12,305 bases of DNA. Source: Gonium pectorale (lineage: Eukaryota; Chlorophyta; Chlorophyceae; Chlamydomonadales; Volvocaceae). Position numbers and translations under genes: made by a program. Below, piece after piece: positions 1-7,376 of this stretch (its first letter is position 1; each line of letters begins with the position of its first letter). Location of the stretch: the NCBI GenBank assembly GCA_001584585.1, contig LSYV01000002.1, positions 313,796 through 326,100 of the forward strand, written 5' to 3'. The notes beneath the pieces were generated by a model that did not search any database, had not been told where the DNA came from, and saw only the letters and a list, made by a program, of their open reading frames with translations.

Positions 1-9
1 CCCCCCCAG

Positions 10-274
10 CCGCCGTGACCGCGCCCCGTCTCCGCCGCCGGCTGGGTGGCCAAGGGCGCCGCCGACGTGGCCCTGGGCGCCGCCGCGGTGCCGGTGGCGC
101 TGGCGACTGGCGGTCCGGGGGCGGCGCTGGCGGCGGGCGCCCGCGCGCTGGAGGCTCCGCTGGAGGCGGGCAAGGCGCTGGTGCAGGGCGGCGCGGAGCT
201 GGGCGCGGCGGCGGTGACGGCGCCGGCGCACCTGGCGGGGGCGGCGGTGCGCACCGCGGCGGACGTGGCGGAAG
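10..274 (+). CDS. Gene A exon 1 (as visible): four 22-residue repeat units
   Basis: The acceptor AG is at 8-9 after a C run, and the donor is G|GTGCGT at 274/275. The exon opens in the frame reading Ala-Val-Thr-Ala-Pro (12-26), then must move one base to continue as Val-Ser-Ala-Ala-Gly. Read straight through, the downstream frame meets TGA at 16-18. Removing one C from the run 24-27 gives 264 nt, exactly 4 x 66. Unit-opening prolines lie at 24-26, 91-93, 157-159 and 223-225. The first unit is contiguous with the others only if the C is surplus, which argues for an indel in the assembly or a recent mutation. The exon begins and ends phase 1 at the same position of the repeat. Confidence 0.8.
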
Positions 275-3200
275 GTGCGTCAGAACTGGGCGGGGGTATG
301 AATCTAACGTATGTGGGCGCTTCCGTTCGTAGTAGGTTTCCTGTGCTGCGTGTGGTGGCCATCGATGGCGAGTACGGCCCAGAAAGCAACCTGGCGACTT
401 CGTCTGTCGAGCTGTTTCGCAGACCGCCCTCCACGTTCAATGTTTCCTTGACTGCTCGGGCCAGCCAGGACTATCGCGTACGCCTCTCGGACTTGCCCTT
501 ACCCTTCGGTCGTCTGCAGTGGTCGTACGTACATTGGTCGTACGCTGCGTGGCGGATGGCAGGCAGGCCTTTAGTCAGCCTTCATTACGATGATGAACCG
601 AGACGAGCGTCTCGAGTCGCATGCCGCTCGCTGCACAGCCCTGCGCGTGGACGTCGTGCAATGGTATCCATGCCAGCAAACCTGCCTGTCTGCCTGTCTG
701 TCTGCCCATCGTTCGCGCAGGCGCCGTCACCCTCCCCATCAAGGCGACCAAGGCCGCCATCCAGACCGCTACCGGCGCCGCCACCGCCCTGTACGAGGCG
801 CCGCTGGAGGCCGCCCGGACCGTCGGCAACCTCGCCGGCGGCGGCGCCGCAGCCGCCGCGACGGCGCCGCTGCGCGCCGCCGGCGCTGCCGTGCACGGCG
901 TGGTTGACGCCGTCACCGGCGCCGTCAAGGCACCGGCTGAGGTGGCGGCATCCGCCGTCAAGGGCATCGCCGACGTCGGCGTGACGGCGGTGACGTCGCC
1001 CGTCGACGCCGCCGGCATGGTGGTGTCCGGGATGGTGGACGCTGCCGCCGCCGCGGCCAAGGCGCCCATCCACGCCGCCGCTGCGCTGGCGAGAGGCAAC
1101 GTCGGTAAGCCGTGCGGCCTTGCTTTGTACACTGTGATATGTGTGCGCATGAGTACGGCCTACCGTACGCGGTACCGGCGGCAGGATCGGCTGAGAGGGT
1201 ATTTGCGCCTGTGGGATGCGAGTAGGGATGCGGGTACCTGTGCCTGGCCAGCGCACCGCCCGCGGCCCCGCACCCCCGCCTGACCTGCTGCCTGACCACC
1301 ACCCTGACCGCCCTGGCGGCGCAGGCGGACTGGGCGCCCGCGCGCGCACCTCGGGCGCCGCCGGCGAGGCGGCTGGCGGCGTGCTGGCGCTGCCGGCTGC
1401 GGCCGTCCGCACGACGGGCCACGCCGTGTCGGGCCTGGCGGGTGTCCTGCTGGCTATTGTGGGACTGCTGGCGGGTGAGGGATGAGATCCGTATGCAGGG
1501 GGGAAGGGTTTAAGGGGTTGGAAGCCGGAGGCGCATCTGCGAAAGGCTTAGTGGGCAAGGGTTCCCGGCGTCCGCTTCGGTATGCTGTGCGAGGGTAGAG
1601 GAGAGGAGGGGGAGGGGGCGGAGGTTGGGTTACACACACGCGGGGCAGGGGGCGGTTTGGCTCAAGCTCCGCGATTGTAGCGTTGGTGGACAGCGCCTGC
1701 CTTGCCTTAACCTCTCGCTTTAGGTTACAGGTTACAGGTTACACGTCCGTCAAAGCCGGGGGGGCCATGGACGGGTTGCGAATATTGGGGTGGGGGAGCG
1801 GGTTATGGTCCTCGTCTCTTACCTCGCTTCAGCGCCTGACGCCCGAAGTATGGCGTGCCTGTTATACCAGACAGCCTGTAGGTAGACTCCCACCGCAGCT
1901 GGCGGAGCCACCTTCATAAAAGTAATCATGTTACGATGCCTAAAGCCCAAAAGCAGCCTTTAGGGTTCGATTCGTTTCACCCTGTTGCGTGGATTTTAGG
2001 GCGGCCTCCTTTTACCCCTCGCCTCTGCCCTTACGCCCCCCTCTAGGAGCCTCCATGGCCCTGACGGCCATGGCGCTGCGCAAGGCCCGCGATGCCGCCA
2101 TCTGGGCGCTGCGACCCCTGGGTCTACTCGGCCCCTCCGGCGGCACCCCTGGCGAGCCCCTGCCGGCGGCCGTGGGCGAGGTGGCGCCGCCGCCGACGCG
2201 GCGGCCCGCGTTTGAGGCCCTGCCGCTGCGGCCGAGGGCTGCGGCTCCGGCGCAGCGCGGCGGGCTGCTGGGGCTGCTGAGGCGGGCGCTGCGCGATGCC
2301 GAGGGGATGGCGTCGTGGCTGATTGAGGTGGCTCTGGGCGCAGCACTGATGGCGGTCATGGGCGTCACTTGGGGCGGAGGTGAGGACTTGGGGCGATTGT
2401 AGACGTACGTTCGTACTGTGGTTGTACTTGAGGCAGTAGGGTTTCGGGCAGTTGAGTCTGAAGGGGAGAAGGGGCAGGGTGCACTTCTTGCAGACGTGCA
2501 GTGATGGTGGGTTCCTTTGTGCGGAGCGCGGCTGCGTCAACGTGCACAAGCGCACACAGTCACCGAACAGATACCGCGTCCCGGCCCACGCCACATCGCG
2601 GCCTGGTCTTGCCGGCAAGTAGGTCCAACCCCCATTGCCCCGCTCCCCTCCCAACCCCCGCCTCCCTCCCTCCCCGCAGCCCTCCTCTGGCGCTGGCTGC
2701 GTGACGAGCACAGCCCGCTGCTGTCGCCCCTGGGCCCCGAGCTGCGCGAGGAGAGGGCCCGCGCCCTCGTGCGCAGCCGCGACCGCGACGACCGGGGCAT
2801 GTCCGGCGGCGACATGGCGATGCTGGGCGCCGGAGCGGCCGGTCTGGGCGCCGGTCTGCTGGGCAGCAGCGGCGACGACGAGGAGGAGGAGGGGGAAGAG
2901 GAGGAGCGGCGTGGGGAGGCGGAGGCGAGGGAGAAGGAGGGCGAGGAGGATGACTTCGGCATGAAGGTGGGCGAACAGTGCTTGGAGAGCGGCAGAGCTG
3001 CCTGGGCGTTGGGCGTTGGGCGTTGGGCGTTGGGCGTTGGGCGTTGGGCGTTGGGCGTTGGGCGTTGGGCGTTGGGCGTTGGGCGTTGGGCGTTGGGCGT
3101 TGGGCGTTGGGCGTTGGGCGTTGGGCGTTGGGCGTTGGGCGTTGGGCGTTGGGCGTTGGGCGTTGGGCGTTGGGCGTTGGGCGTTGGGCGTTGGGCTAAC

Positions 3201-6200
3201 CATTCAGCTTGTCGGCAGGCTGGGGTGGTGGAGGGGGTGCCTCGAGTGGTGCCGTGCCTCAGCTAGGCCGAGAGGAGCTGGTGCACATCGTCGCCGGCAG
3301 CGGCGCCTTGTTAACACTGCACATTCGTACACAGGAGGGCGGTATCGCCACCGTACGAGTATACAACACAAGATCCGAGCAAGCGCACGGCCGTACACAG
3401 CCCTCCCCCCCCCCCACACACGACCTCCCCCTGTGCTGCCGGCGCAGGTCCGCGCCTACCACGAGCGGCTGCTGGGGCTGCGGCCGCACACCGCCCGACC
3501 GCCGCTGCGCCAGCGGCTGGCCGCAACCGTGGGGGCGGGCACGCAGGCCGCGGGTGAGGCCGAGGCGGTGTTGGGGCGGGGCGGGGCGGGGCGGGCGTGT
3601 TGGGGGGAGGGGTGCAAGTCGTTGCCTAAAGGCCTTTCGGACTGCAGGGCTTGTAGGGACTGTGTTGGTTGGGACACAGGGATGGTTGCATTGGTATACC
3701 CTACCGCTGGTGAACCACCACAGCAGGCTCTCCACCATCCGCGGGGCGGGCAATACGGCTCCGACTCCCTCTCCGCTTGGGTGGGCCACATCCCACATGA
3801 CTCCCAACTCCCCCGCGCTCGCCTGTTGAACGGAACCGTCATCGCGGCGTCAAGCCCCTCGTTCCCCTTGCCCCCTCCAGCCTCATCCCCCAAACCTCAC
3901 CTCCCCCACACTCCCCACCCCTGCGCAGGCTCCCTGGCGCACCGTGGCGCCTACCTGGCCCACCGCGGGGCGCACCTGGCGGAGGAGGTGGCGGAGGGCG
4001 GCGCCAAGACGGCGCTGCTGCTGGGCGCGGTGCCGCTGGGCGGCACGGCGGCGCTGGCGGGTGAGCGGCTGCACAGCGATGTCTCTCTAGAGGCGCCCGG
4101 AGGCGTTCGGGGCGCATGGCCCCCCTGGGTCCTGTCGGGTATGCCTCCTGAGGCCTCCCTAGGTGGGCGGGTGGTGGGCTCCCGTCCCCCCTCGCGACCG
4201 CGCGGACGGGCGGGGGGGGGGGGGAGGCAGACACGCGGGTTTTCCAAAAGAGAAACCAGAAAGAGGGAGCCCGCCTCTACGGCCATACGCACCCGAACTT
4301 TTCAATGGGGCGGGCGGGTGCTGGGCAAGACATGTGACGTTTGTCGATCTGATAGGGGACAGGAGTTACCGTACTCGTGTGATCAATGCTCACTGCTGCT
4401 CGACTTGCAAAATTTGTCAGTCACGGCATACGTACGGCAGAATCAGCAGCGGTAGCCGTAACCTATACACACATTGTAAGCTGGTGGGCTGGTGGGCTGG
4501 TGGGCAGGTGGGCTCGAGGGAGCATTGTGCCTCGTTAGCATGCGAAGCAAGGCACCCCACTTGATTGACCTGTTGGATTCGGCCGCTGCAGGTACCGCCG
4601 CCGCGGCGACCTTGGCGCTGCCGGCCGCGGGCGCGTACGGCGCCTACGCGGGCGGCCGCGCGGCGCTGCACGGCGGCCGGCGCGCGGCGGCGGCTGGCGG
4701 CTCGCTGGCGGCCTGGGCCGCACACGCCGCGTGGGACCTTCTGGAGGCGGCGTGGGACCTGGCGGGTGGGGGCCGGGGCGGGGGGAAGTGGGTGGGAAGG
4801 CAGTCTCACTACAGAAGCCCTGGGGCGCATTCCTGTCCCGACCGGGCGGGGCGAGGGGTGCTGGGGTGCGCCTAGTAATAATAGGGAGGAAGAGTTGCGT
4901 ACGATAGACGTACGATGTTTTTGGATTCTAGCACCGTGGGGTCTGGCATGCAATCGGATGGGGCGTCGCTGACCGGTCGGCCTGCGTGGAAGTGCTGCTC
5001 AACTCGCGTGTACGATGTTTTTTTGCACTACACAGTCTTGTGCTCGTACTGCATCAATGCCCACTGCTGGGCTGCCGTTCGGCTGCCGTTCTGAACGGCA
5101 TCTCCTTGCGGGTGGGGCCAGCCAGCGCAACCCGCAGCACGCAAACCAACCCACCTGAAACCCCAGTACGCTTGCCCTCACTGACGCTCACCGCCCCTCA
5201 CCGCCCCTCACCGCCCCTCACCGCCCCTCACCGCCCCTCACCGCCCCTCACTGCCCCAGACCGGGCCTTCAGCACCTGGATGGGTCTGGTGCTGGCGGGG
5301 CTCTACCTGGCCGCGCGGGTCGCCGAGTGGGCCACCCGCCGGCTGGCGTCAGCGGCAGGCGCTGCGGCGTCGCGACCCGCGGGTCGCCTGGCGGCCGCAC
5401 GGCAGGCGGCGCTGGCGCGGCGGCTGGGGCCGCGCTATGGCGCCGGCGGCTCCGTGGCGGTCCTGCCGAGTGAGTCGCGTCCCGTCCGTCCGGTCTCTTG
5501 TACCCCGTGCCTCCGTAGTACCCGGTGCCTCCGCGCCCCGATTTCGGAGGCTGGCCTCGTCCATGCTTGGGTGGGGCAGGAGTACCATAGCCCATCTGAA
5601 ACCCTCCGACGTTAAGATGCGTACGGCGATGATTTGCGAGGTGAGGCCCGCGTAGAGCGCCAAGAAGGTGTCGACAGTCGCGCCCCCCTCGAGTGGGCCA
5701 AACGTCACATCCCTCTTTTCCCACTCTTTGGGAGAGGCTCCTAGCTCAGCAACCACACGTGCATTTCGCGCCCACGTCCCACCGCAGGCCCGCTGAAGCA
5801 CCTGACGTTCACCTCCGCGGGCCGCGCCCTCATGGCGGGAACCCCCGGCAGCCCCGCGCCCACCCTCTCCCGGCTGGGATCGGGCGCCTCCTCCGTGGCC
5901 GACCGCACGTCTTCAGATGCCGGCGGCTCCGCCGCCGGCTACGCCACGCCGCCGCGGCGCGCCGCCGGTGATGCAGGCAGCGTGCTGGCCGCCGTGACGT
6001 CGGCGGCGCCATCGGACGGCACCGTCGGTGGCGGCGGCCTCCTGTCGTACCTCATGGCGCCGCCAGTCATGGCGGCGGCGCTGGCGGCGGCCGCCGCGGA
6101 CGTGTGGGCATGGCGCGTCCGCCAGCTCCTCTCGCACCTGTGGTACATCACGATCGGCCGTACGACATTCGACGAGCGTCCACGAATCCACCAGCGCTAC

Positions 6201-7376
6201 CGCGCCCCGCGCGCCGCACCTGTTGGCGCACCCGCCGGCCCCGCGGCCATGGCCATGTACCCGCCCTCCCAGACGGCGGCCATGGGCGCGCCCCTCTCAG
6301 TAGCCTCCCCCGGCGTATCCCGCTACGCCGCTGCCGCCGCTGCCGGAGGCGGCGGCGGCGCCGCCGGCGGTCTGAGCCCCGCCGGCGGTGTCAATGGCGG
6401 CGGCCGCGCCGCCACTGCAGTCGACCCGTTTGCGGCACCGGCAGCGGCATACGGCGCCGCACTGGCGACGCTGGGCGGCCCCGCCAGCGGCCGCTACCTG
6501 CCGTACGGCGGCGCTGCCGCCGTCGCCGGCGGCCCAGGCGGTGGCCAGCACCGCCGCTCGCCGGCGCGCGAGGAGCTGCCGTTCGAGCCGGCGGACGAGC
6601 GCCGTACTGAGGACGAGCGTCATACGCTATACGACCGCGAGCGGGAGCGCAGCTTGAGGTTGGGAGGCGCTGACGAGGGAGGCAGCGCGTATACACACGA
6701 GGCGGCGGAGGCGGAGAAAGCCGACATGGACATAGCGGGACGCCAGCAGCAGCAGCCGCACGGCCACCGCCACCACCGTCACAGCGGCCATCACCTGACG
6801 CAGCCGCACCACGAGCGCCCCGGCATCGGCGGCATCCTGGGCGGCATCGACGTTAAGAAGCTGGCGGGCCGGAAGCACACCGGCGGCGTCGGCGGCCACT
6901 TCGGCGGCGCCGCCGCCGAAGGCGAGGAGGGCAGCGGCGGCGGCGCGGAGCTGCACCGCTCCGACGCCGCTGCCACCAGCGGCGCCCTGACGCCGCCGAC
7001 CCCGGAGGCGGCGGCGTACCCCGCAGGGCCGGTGACGGAGGGCGAGATGGCCTCGGAGCACCATGAGCACGGCAGCAAGAGCCGCCTCGGCGGCGGCGCC
7101 ATTGCCGGCCTGATGGGCAAGCTAACCGGCGGCCGCATCGGCACCAGCCCCGCCGCCGCCGCCGCCGGCAGCGGCAACGGCCGCGTACCGCGCGACCAGC
7201 ATGAGGCGATGGCGTCGGCAGGCGGCGACAAGGGCGCGGCAGGCGGCGGGATCGGGATCGAGGGCGTCAAATACGCCCCGTTGCCACATCACCACGGCAA
7301 GGTGCAGCACTTTGGCGGCATGGACGTGTACGAGCGCGGCGCGGGCGTGGACCTGGCGACTGCCGGCCGGGCGTGA
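10..7376 (+). CDS. Gene A: large Ala/Gly-rich protein with tandem 22-residue Pro-punctuated helical repeats; function unknown; 5' partial, 10 exons visible
   Basis: Joined exons are 10-274, 721-1104, 1325-1474, 2047-2379, 2680-2966, 3448-3553, 3929-4060, 4592-4765, 5260-5469 and 5788-7376, ending at TGA 7374-7376 (about 1,209 residues). Every intron is GT-AG and every junction keeps frame; nine of ten junctions, counting the one at the window edge, are phase 1 and the 2967-3447 intron is phase 0. Order of parts: 22-residue repeat array (exons 1-2), hydrophobic segment (exons 3-4), second hydrophobic segment (end of exon 4), Glu/Asp-rich tract (exon 5), short helical exons 6-9 with Trp-rich amphipathic stretches, then a roughly 530-residue low-complexity Gly/Ala/His tail. 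I recognise no catalytic domain. The composition suggests a membrane, lipid-surface or scaffold role (inference only). The start codon lies upstream of the window. One extra C at 24-27 shifts the frame in exon 1. Exon structure is well supported; function is open. Confidence 0.82.
12..1067 (+). repeat. Protein-level tandem repeat, 22 residues (66 nt), nine full units
   Basis: Unit-opening prolines are at 24, 91, 157, 223, 735, 801, 867, 933, 999 and 1065 (first base of the codon), each exactly 22 residues apart after splicing and after discounting one surplus C. Within units, position 2 is usually charged (E, H, K, E, R, E, D), position 13 is mostly acidic (D, E, D, D, D, D), and positions 9 and 20 are polar or basic. 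With 11-residue periodicity these four positions fall at 180-220 degrees on a helical wheel, giving one narrow polar stripe on an Ala/Val surface. Confidence 0.85.
275..720 (+). other. Gene A intron 1
   Basis: The intron begins GTGCGT and ends TTCGCGCAG. Its base composition is clearly more balanced than the exons. It contains the direct repeat TGGTCGTACG (521-530 and 535-544) and a CTGY-type tetranucleotide stretch at about 681-706. No gene is seen on either strand. Confidence 0.8.
721..1104 (+). CDS. Gene A exon 2: remainder of the 22-residue repeat array
   Basis: Acceptor GCGCAG|GC at 720/721; donor G|GTAAGC at 1104/1105. The split Gly codon restores Gly-Ala-Val-Thr-Leu-Pro, so the proline spacing of 22 residues is kept exactly across the intron. 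Prolines open units at 735, 801, 867, 933, 999 and 1065, each 66 nt apart. Within units, polar or charged residues fall at positions 2, 9, 13 and 20 after the proline; other positions are mostly Ala, Val, Gly or Leu. After 1065 the regular spacing ends. Ala dominates and no catalytic motif is present. Confidence 0.88.
1325..1474 (+). CDS. Gene A exon 3: linker and hydrophobic segment
   Basis: Acceptor GGCGCAG|GC at 1324/1325; donor G|GTGAGG at 1474/1475, both phase 1. The exon codes for a Gly/Ala/Arg linker, Leu-Ala-Leu-Pro, and then a hydrophobic run (VSGLAGVLLAIVGLLAG) that continues into exon 4. The run of more than 20 apolar residues could span or embed in a membrane. The proline here is 36 residues after the last regular repeat proline, so it is out of register with the 22-residue array. 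Confidence 0.82.
1475..2046 (+). other. Gene A intron 3
   Basis: The intron begins GTGAGG and ends CCCTCTAG. It contains three perfect AGGTTAC heptamers (1722-1742) and two isolated telomere-like units, TTTAGGG at 1959-1965 and TTTTAGGG at 1994-2001. Upstream of the acceptor is a pyrimidine-rich stretch (2006-2046). Open frames here are short and lack coding-like third positions, so I call no gene. Confidence 0.75.
2047..2379 (+). CDS. Gene A exon 4: hydrophobic start, Pro/Arg-rich middle, hydrophobic end
   Basis: Acceptor CCTCTAG|GA at 2046/2047; donor GGAG|GTGAGG at 2379/2380, phase 1. It starts Ala-Ser-Met-Ala-Leu-Thr, extending the exon 3 apolar segment, then an amphipathic stretch (RKARDAAIWALRPLGLLG), a Pro/Arg/Ala-rich loop, and near the end a second apolar segment (SWLIEVALGAALMAVMGVTW). 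Two apolar segments flanking a basic loop would fit a hairpin membrane anchor, but this is inference. Confidence 0.82.
2680..2966 (+). CDS. Gene A exon 5: Trp/Arg start and Glu/Asp-rich tract
   Basis: Acceptor CCCCGCAG|CC at 2679/2680, phase 1; donor ATGAAG|GTGGGC at 2966/2967, phase 0. It codes for Ala-Leu-Leu-Trp-Arg-Trp-Leu-Arg, a charged segment (ELREERARALVRSRDRDDRG), a Gly-Leu-rich apolar patch, and then a strongly acidic tract from about 2872 to 2955 made of GAG/GAC codons. The acidic run is likely disordered or a long charged helix. This is the only visible gene A donor that is not phase 1. Confidence 0.82.
2967..3447 (+). other. Gene A intron 5 (phase 0), carrying the GGGCGTT minisatellite
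   Basis: It begins GTGGGC and ends CCGGCGCAG. This is the only phase 0 intron, and both its flanking exons agree on that phase. It holds the 27-copy minisatellite and a GC3-rich stretch at about 3219-3309 that might be an unused or alternative exon. Confidence 0.72.
3004..3192 (+). repeat. Minisatellite (GGGCGTT)27
   Basis: Twenty-seven perfect 7-bp units run from 3004 to 3192, followed by a partial GGGC. Because 7 is not a multiple of 3, three units make a 21-nt frame that translates as WALGVGR over and over, which explains the long open frames on both strands here. It lies inside intron 5 of gene A. Regular GGG runs with 4-nt loops can form G-quadruplexes in the sense strand and pre-mRNA. 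Confidence 0.97.
3448..3553 (+). CDS. Gene A exon 6: short basic helical exon
   Basis: Acceptor CCGGCGCAG|GTC at 3447/3448, phase 0, matching the phase 0 donor of exon 5; donor GCGG|GTGAGG at 3553/3554, phase 1. It starts VRAYHERLLGLRPHTARP and ends in an Ala/Gly-rich stretch. It joins directly to exon 5 as Met-Lys-Val-Arg-Ala-Tyr. No known motif is seen. Confidence 0.8.
3576..3597 (+). repeat. Short GGGGC tandem repeat in intron 6
   Basis: About four copies of GGGGC follow the exon 6 donor. It is a G-rich, quadruplex-capable tract on the sense strand within the 3554-3928 intron. The rest of that intron is unremarkable and becomes C/T-rich toward its acceptor. Confidence 0.75.
3929..4060 (+). 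CDS. Gene A exon 7: heptad-like duplicated segment
   Basis: Acceptor CTGCGCAG|GC at 3928/3929; donor GGCGG|GTGAGC at 4060/4061, phase 1 at both ends. It holds a tandem 7-residue duplication, AHRGAYL then AHRGAHL, followed by AEEVAEGGAKTALLLGAVPL. The style is the same Ala-rich helix with sparse charges as in exons 1-2, but with no 22-residue spacing. Confidence 0.82.
4061..4591 (+). other. Gene A intron 7
   Basis: It begins GTGAGC and ends CGCTGCAG. It holds a G homopolymer (about 4211-4222), an 8-bp GGTGGGCT repeat (about 4483-4513), and a 17-bp element (4381-4397) closely matching one in intron 8 (5052-5068). No exon-like sequence was found inside. Confidence 0.75.
4483..4513 (+). repeat. 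8-bp tandem repeat GGTGGGCT, about four copies
   Basis: Consecutive units read GGTGGGCT with the third unit ending in CA. The repeat is intronic and about 80 bp upstream of the exon 8 acceptor. Confidence 0.85.
4592..4765 (+). CDS. Gene A exon 8: Ala-rich exon ending in a duplicated AAWDL motif
   Basis: Acceptor GCCGCTGCAG|GT at 4591/4592; donor GGCGG|GTGGGG at 4765/4766, phase 1. The product is Ala/Gly/Arg-rich with Tyr, then LAAWAAHAAWDLLEAAWDLAG read in two parts: AAWDLLE followed by AAWDLAG, a 7-residue duplication placing Trp and Asp on one helix face. Interfacial Trp residues fit membrane-surface binding (inference). Confidence 0.82.
4766..5259 (+). other. Gene A intron 8
   Basis: It begins GTGGGG and ends CTGCCCCAG. 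It contains two copies of GTACGATGTTTTT (about 4909-4921 and 5011-5023), a direct repeat GGCTGCCGTTC (about 5073-5094) followed by a 7-bp inverted repeat around GCCGTTCTGAACGGC, and the CCGCCCCTCA array that leads into the acceptor. Confidence 0.78.
5191..5250 (+). repeat. 10-bp tandem repeat CCGCCCCTCA, six perfect copies
   Basis: Six perfect units are flanked by degenerate ones at 5171-5190 and 5251-5260. The array ends nine bases before the exon 9 acceptor at 5259. Each unit boundary contains CTCAC, a fair match to a branch-point consensus, and the array also forms the pyrimidine-rich tract. Confidence 0.95.
5260..5469 (+). CDS. Gene A exon 9: amphipathic/hydrophobic helix and basic Ala-rich region
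   Basis: Acceptor CTGCCCCAG|AC at 5259/5260; donor CCGA|GTGAGT at 5469/5470, phase 1. It begins DRAFSTWMGLVLAGLYLAAR, a likely membrane-inserting segment, then EWATRRL and an Arg/Ala-rich stretch ending in Leu-Pro. The acceptor is preceded immediately by the CCGCCCCTCA array. Confidence 0.83.
5788..7376 (+). CDS. Gene A exon 10 (terminal): long Gly/Ala/His-rich tail
   Basis: Acceptor CCACCGCAG|GC at 5787/5788, phase 1; stop TGA 7374-7376. Parts in order: Ser/Thr/Gly-rich linker; an apolar and Trp-containing segment (VMAAALAAAAADVWAWRVRQ, then LLSHLWYITI) at about 6067-6153; Gly/Ala/Pro low complexity; a charged stretch rich in Arg/Glu at about 6556-6655; a Gln4-plus-His cluster at 6744-6812 with nine His in 18 residues; two related Gly-Ile/Leu-Lys motifs at about 6825-6875 (GIGGILGGIDVKKLAG) and 7093-7142 (GGGAIAGLMGKLTGGRIG); and a closing segment with His-His-His-Gly. 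It is an uninterrupted frame of 529 residues. No family is recognised. The tail is probably disordered, with possible metal binding by the His cluster. Confidence 0.85.

Noticed and set aside
2124..3203. Minus-strand frame with NAQRPTP repeats
   Set aside because: It is the reverse reading of the same minisatellite plus antisense of GC-rich exons 4 and 5; no splice or start support.
3016..4455. Long plus-strand open frame through the minisatellite (WALGVGR repeats and onward)
   Set aside because: A 7-bp unit without stops is open in all sense frames. The sequence lies between the exon 5 donor and exon 6 acceptor, and the frame then runs through two further clear introns.
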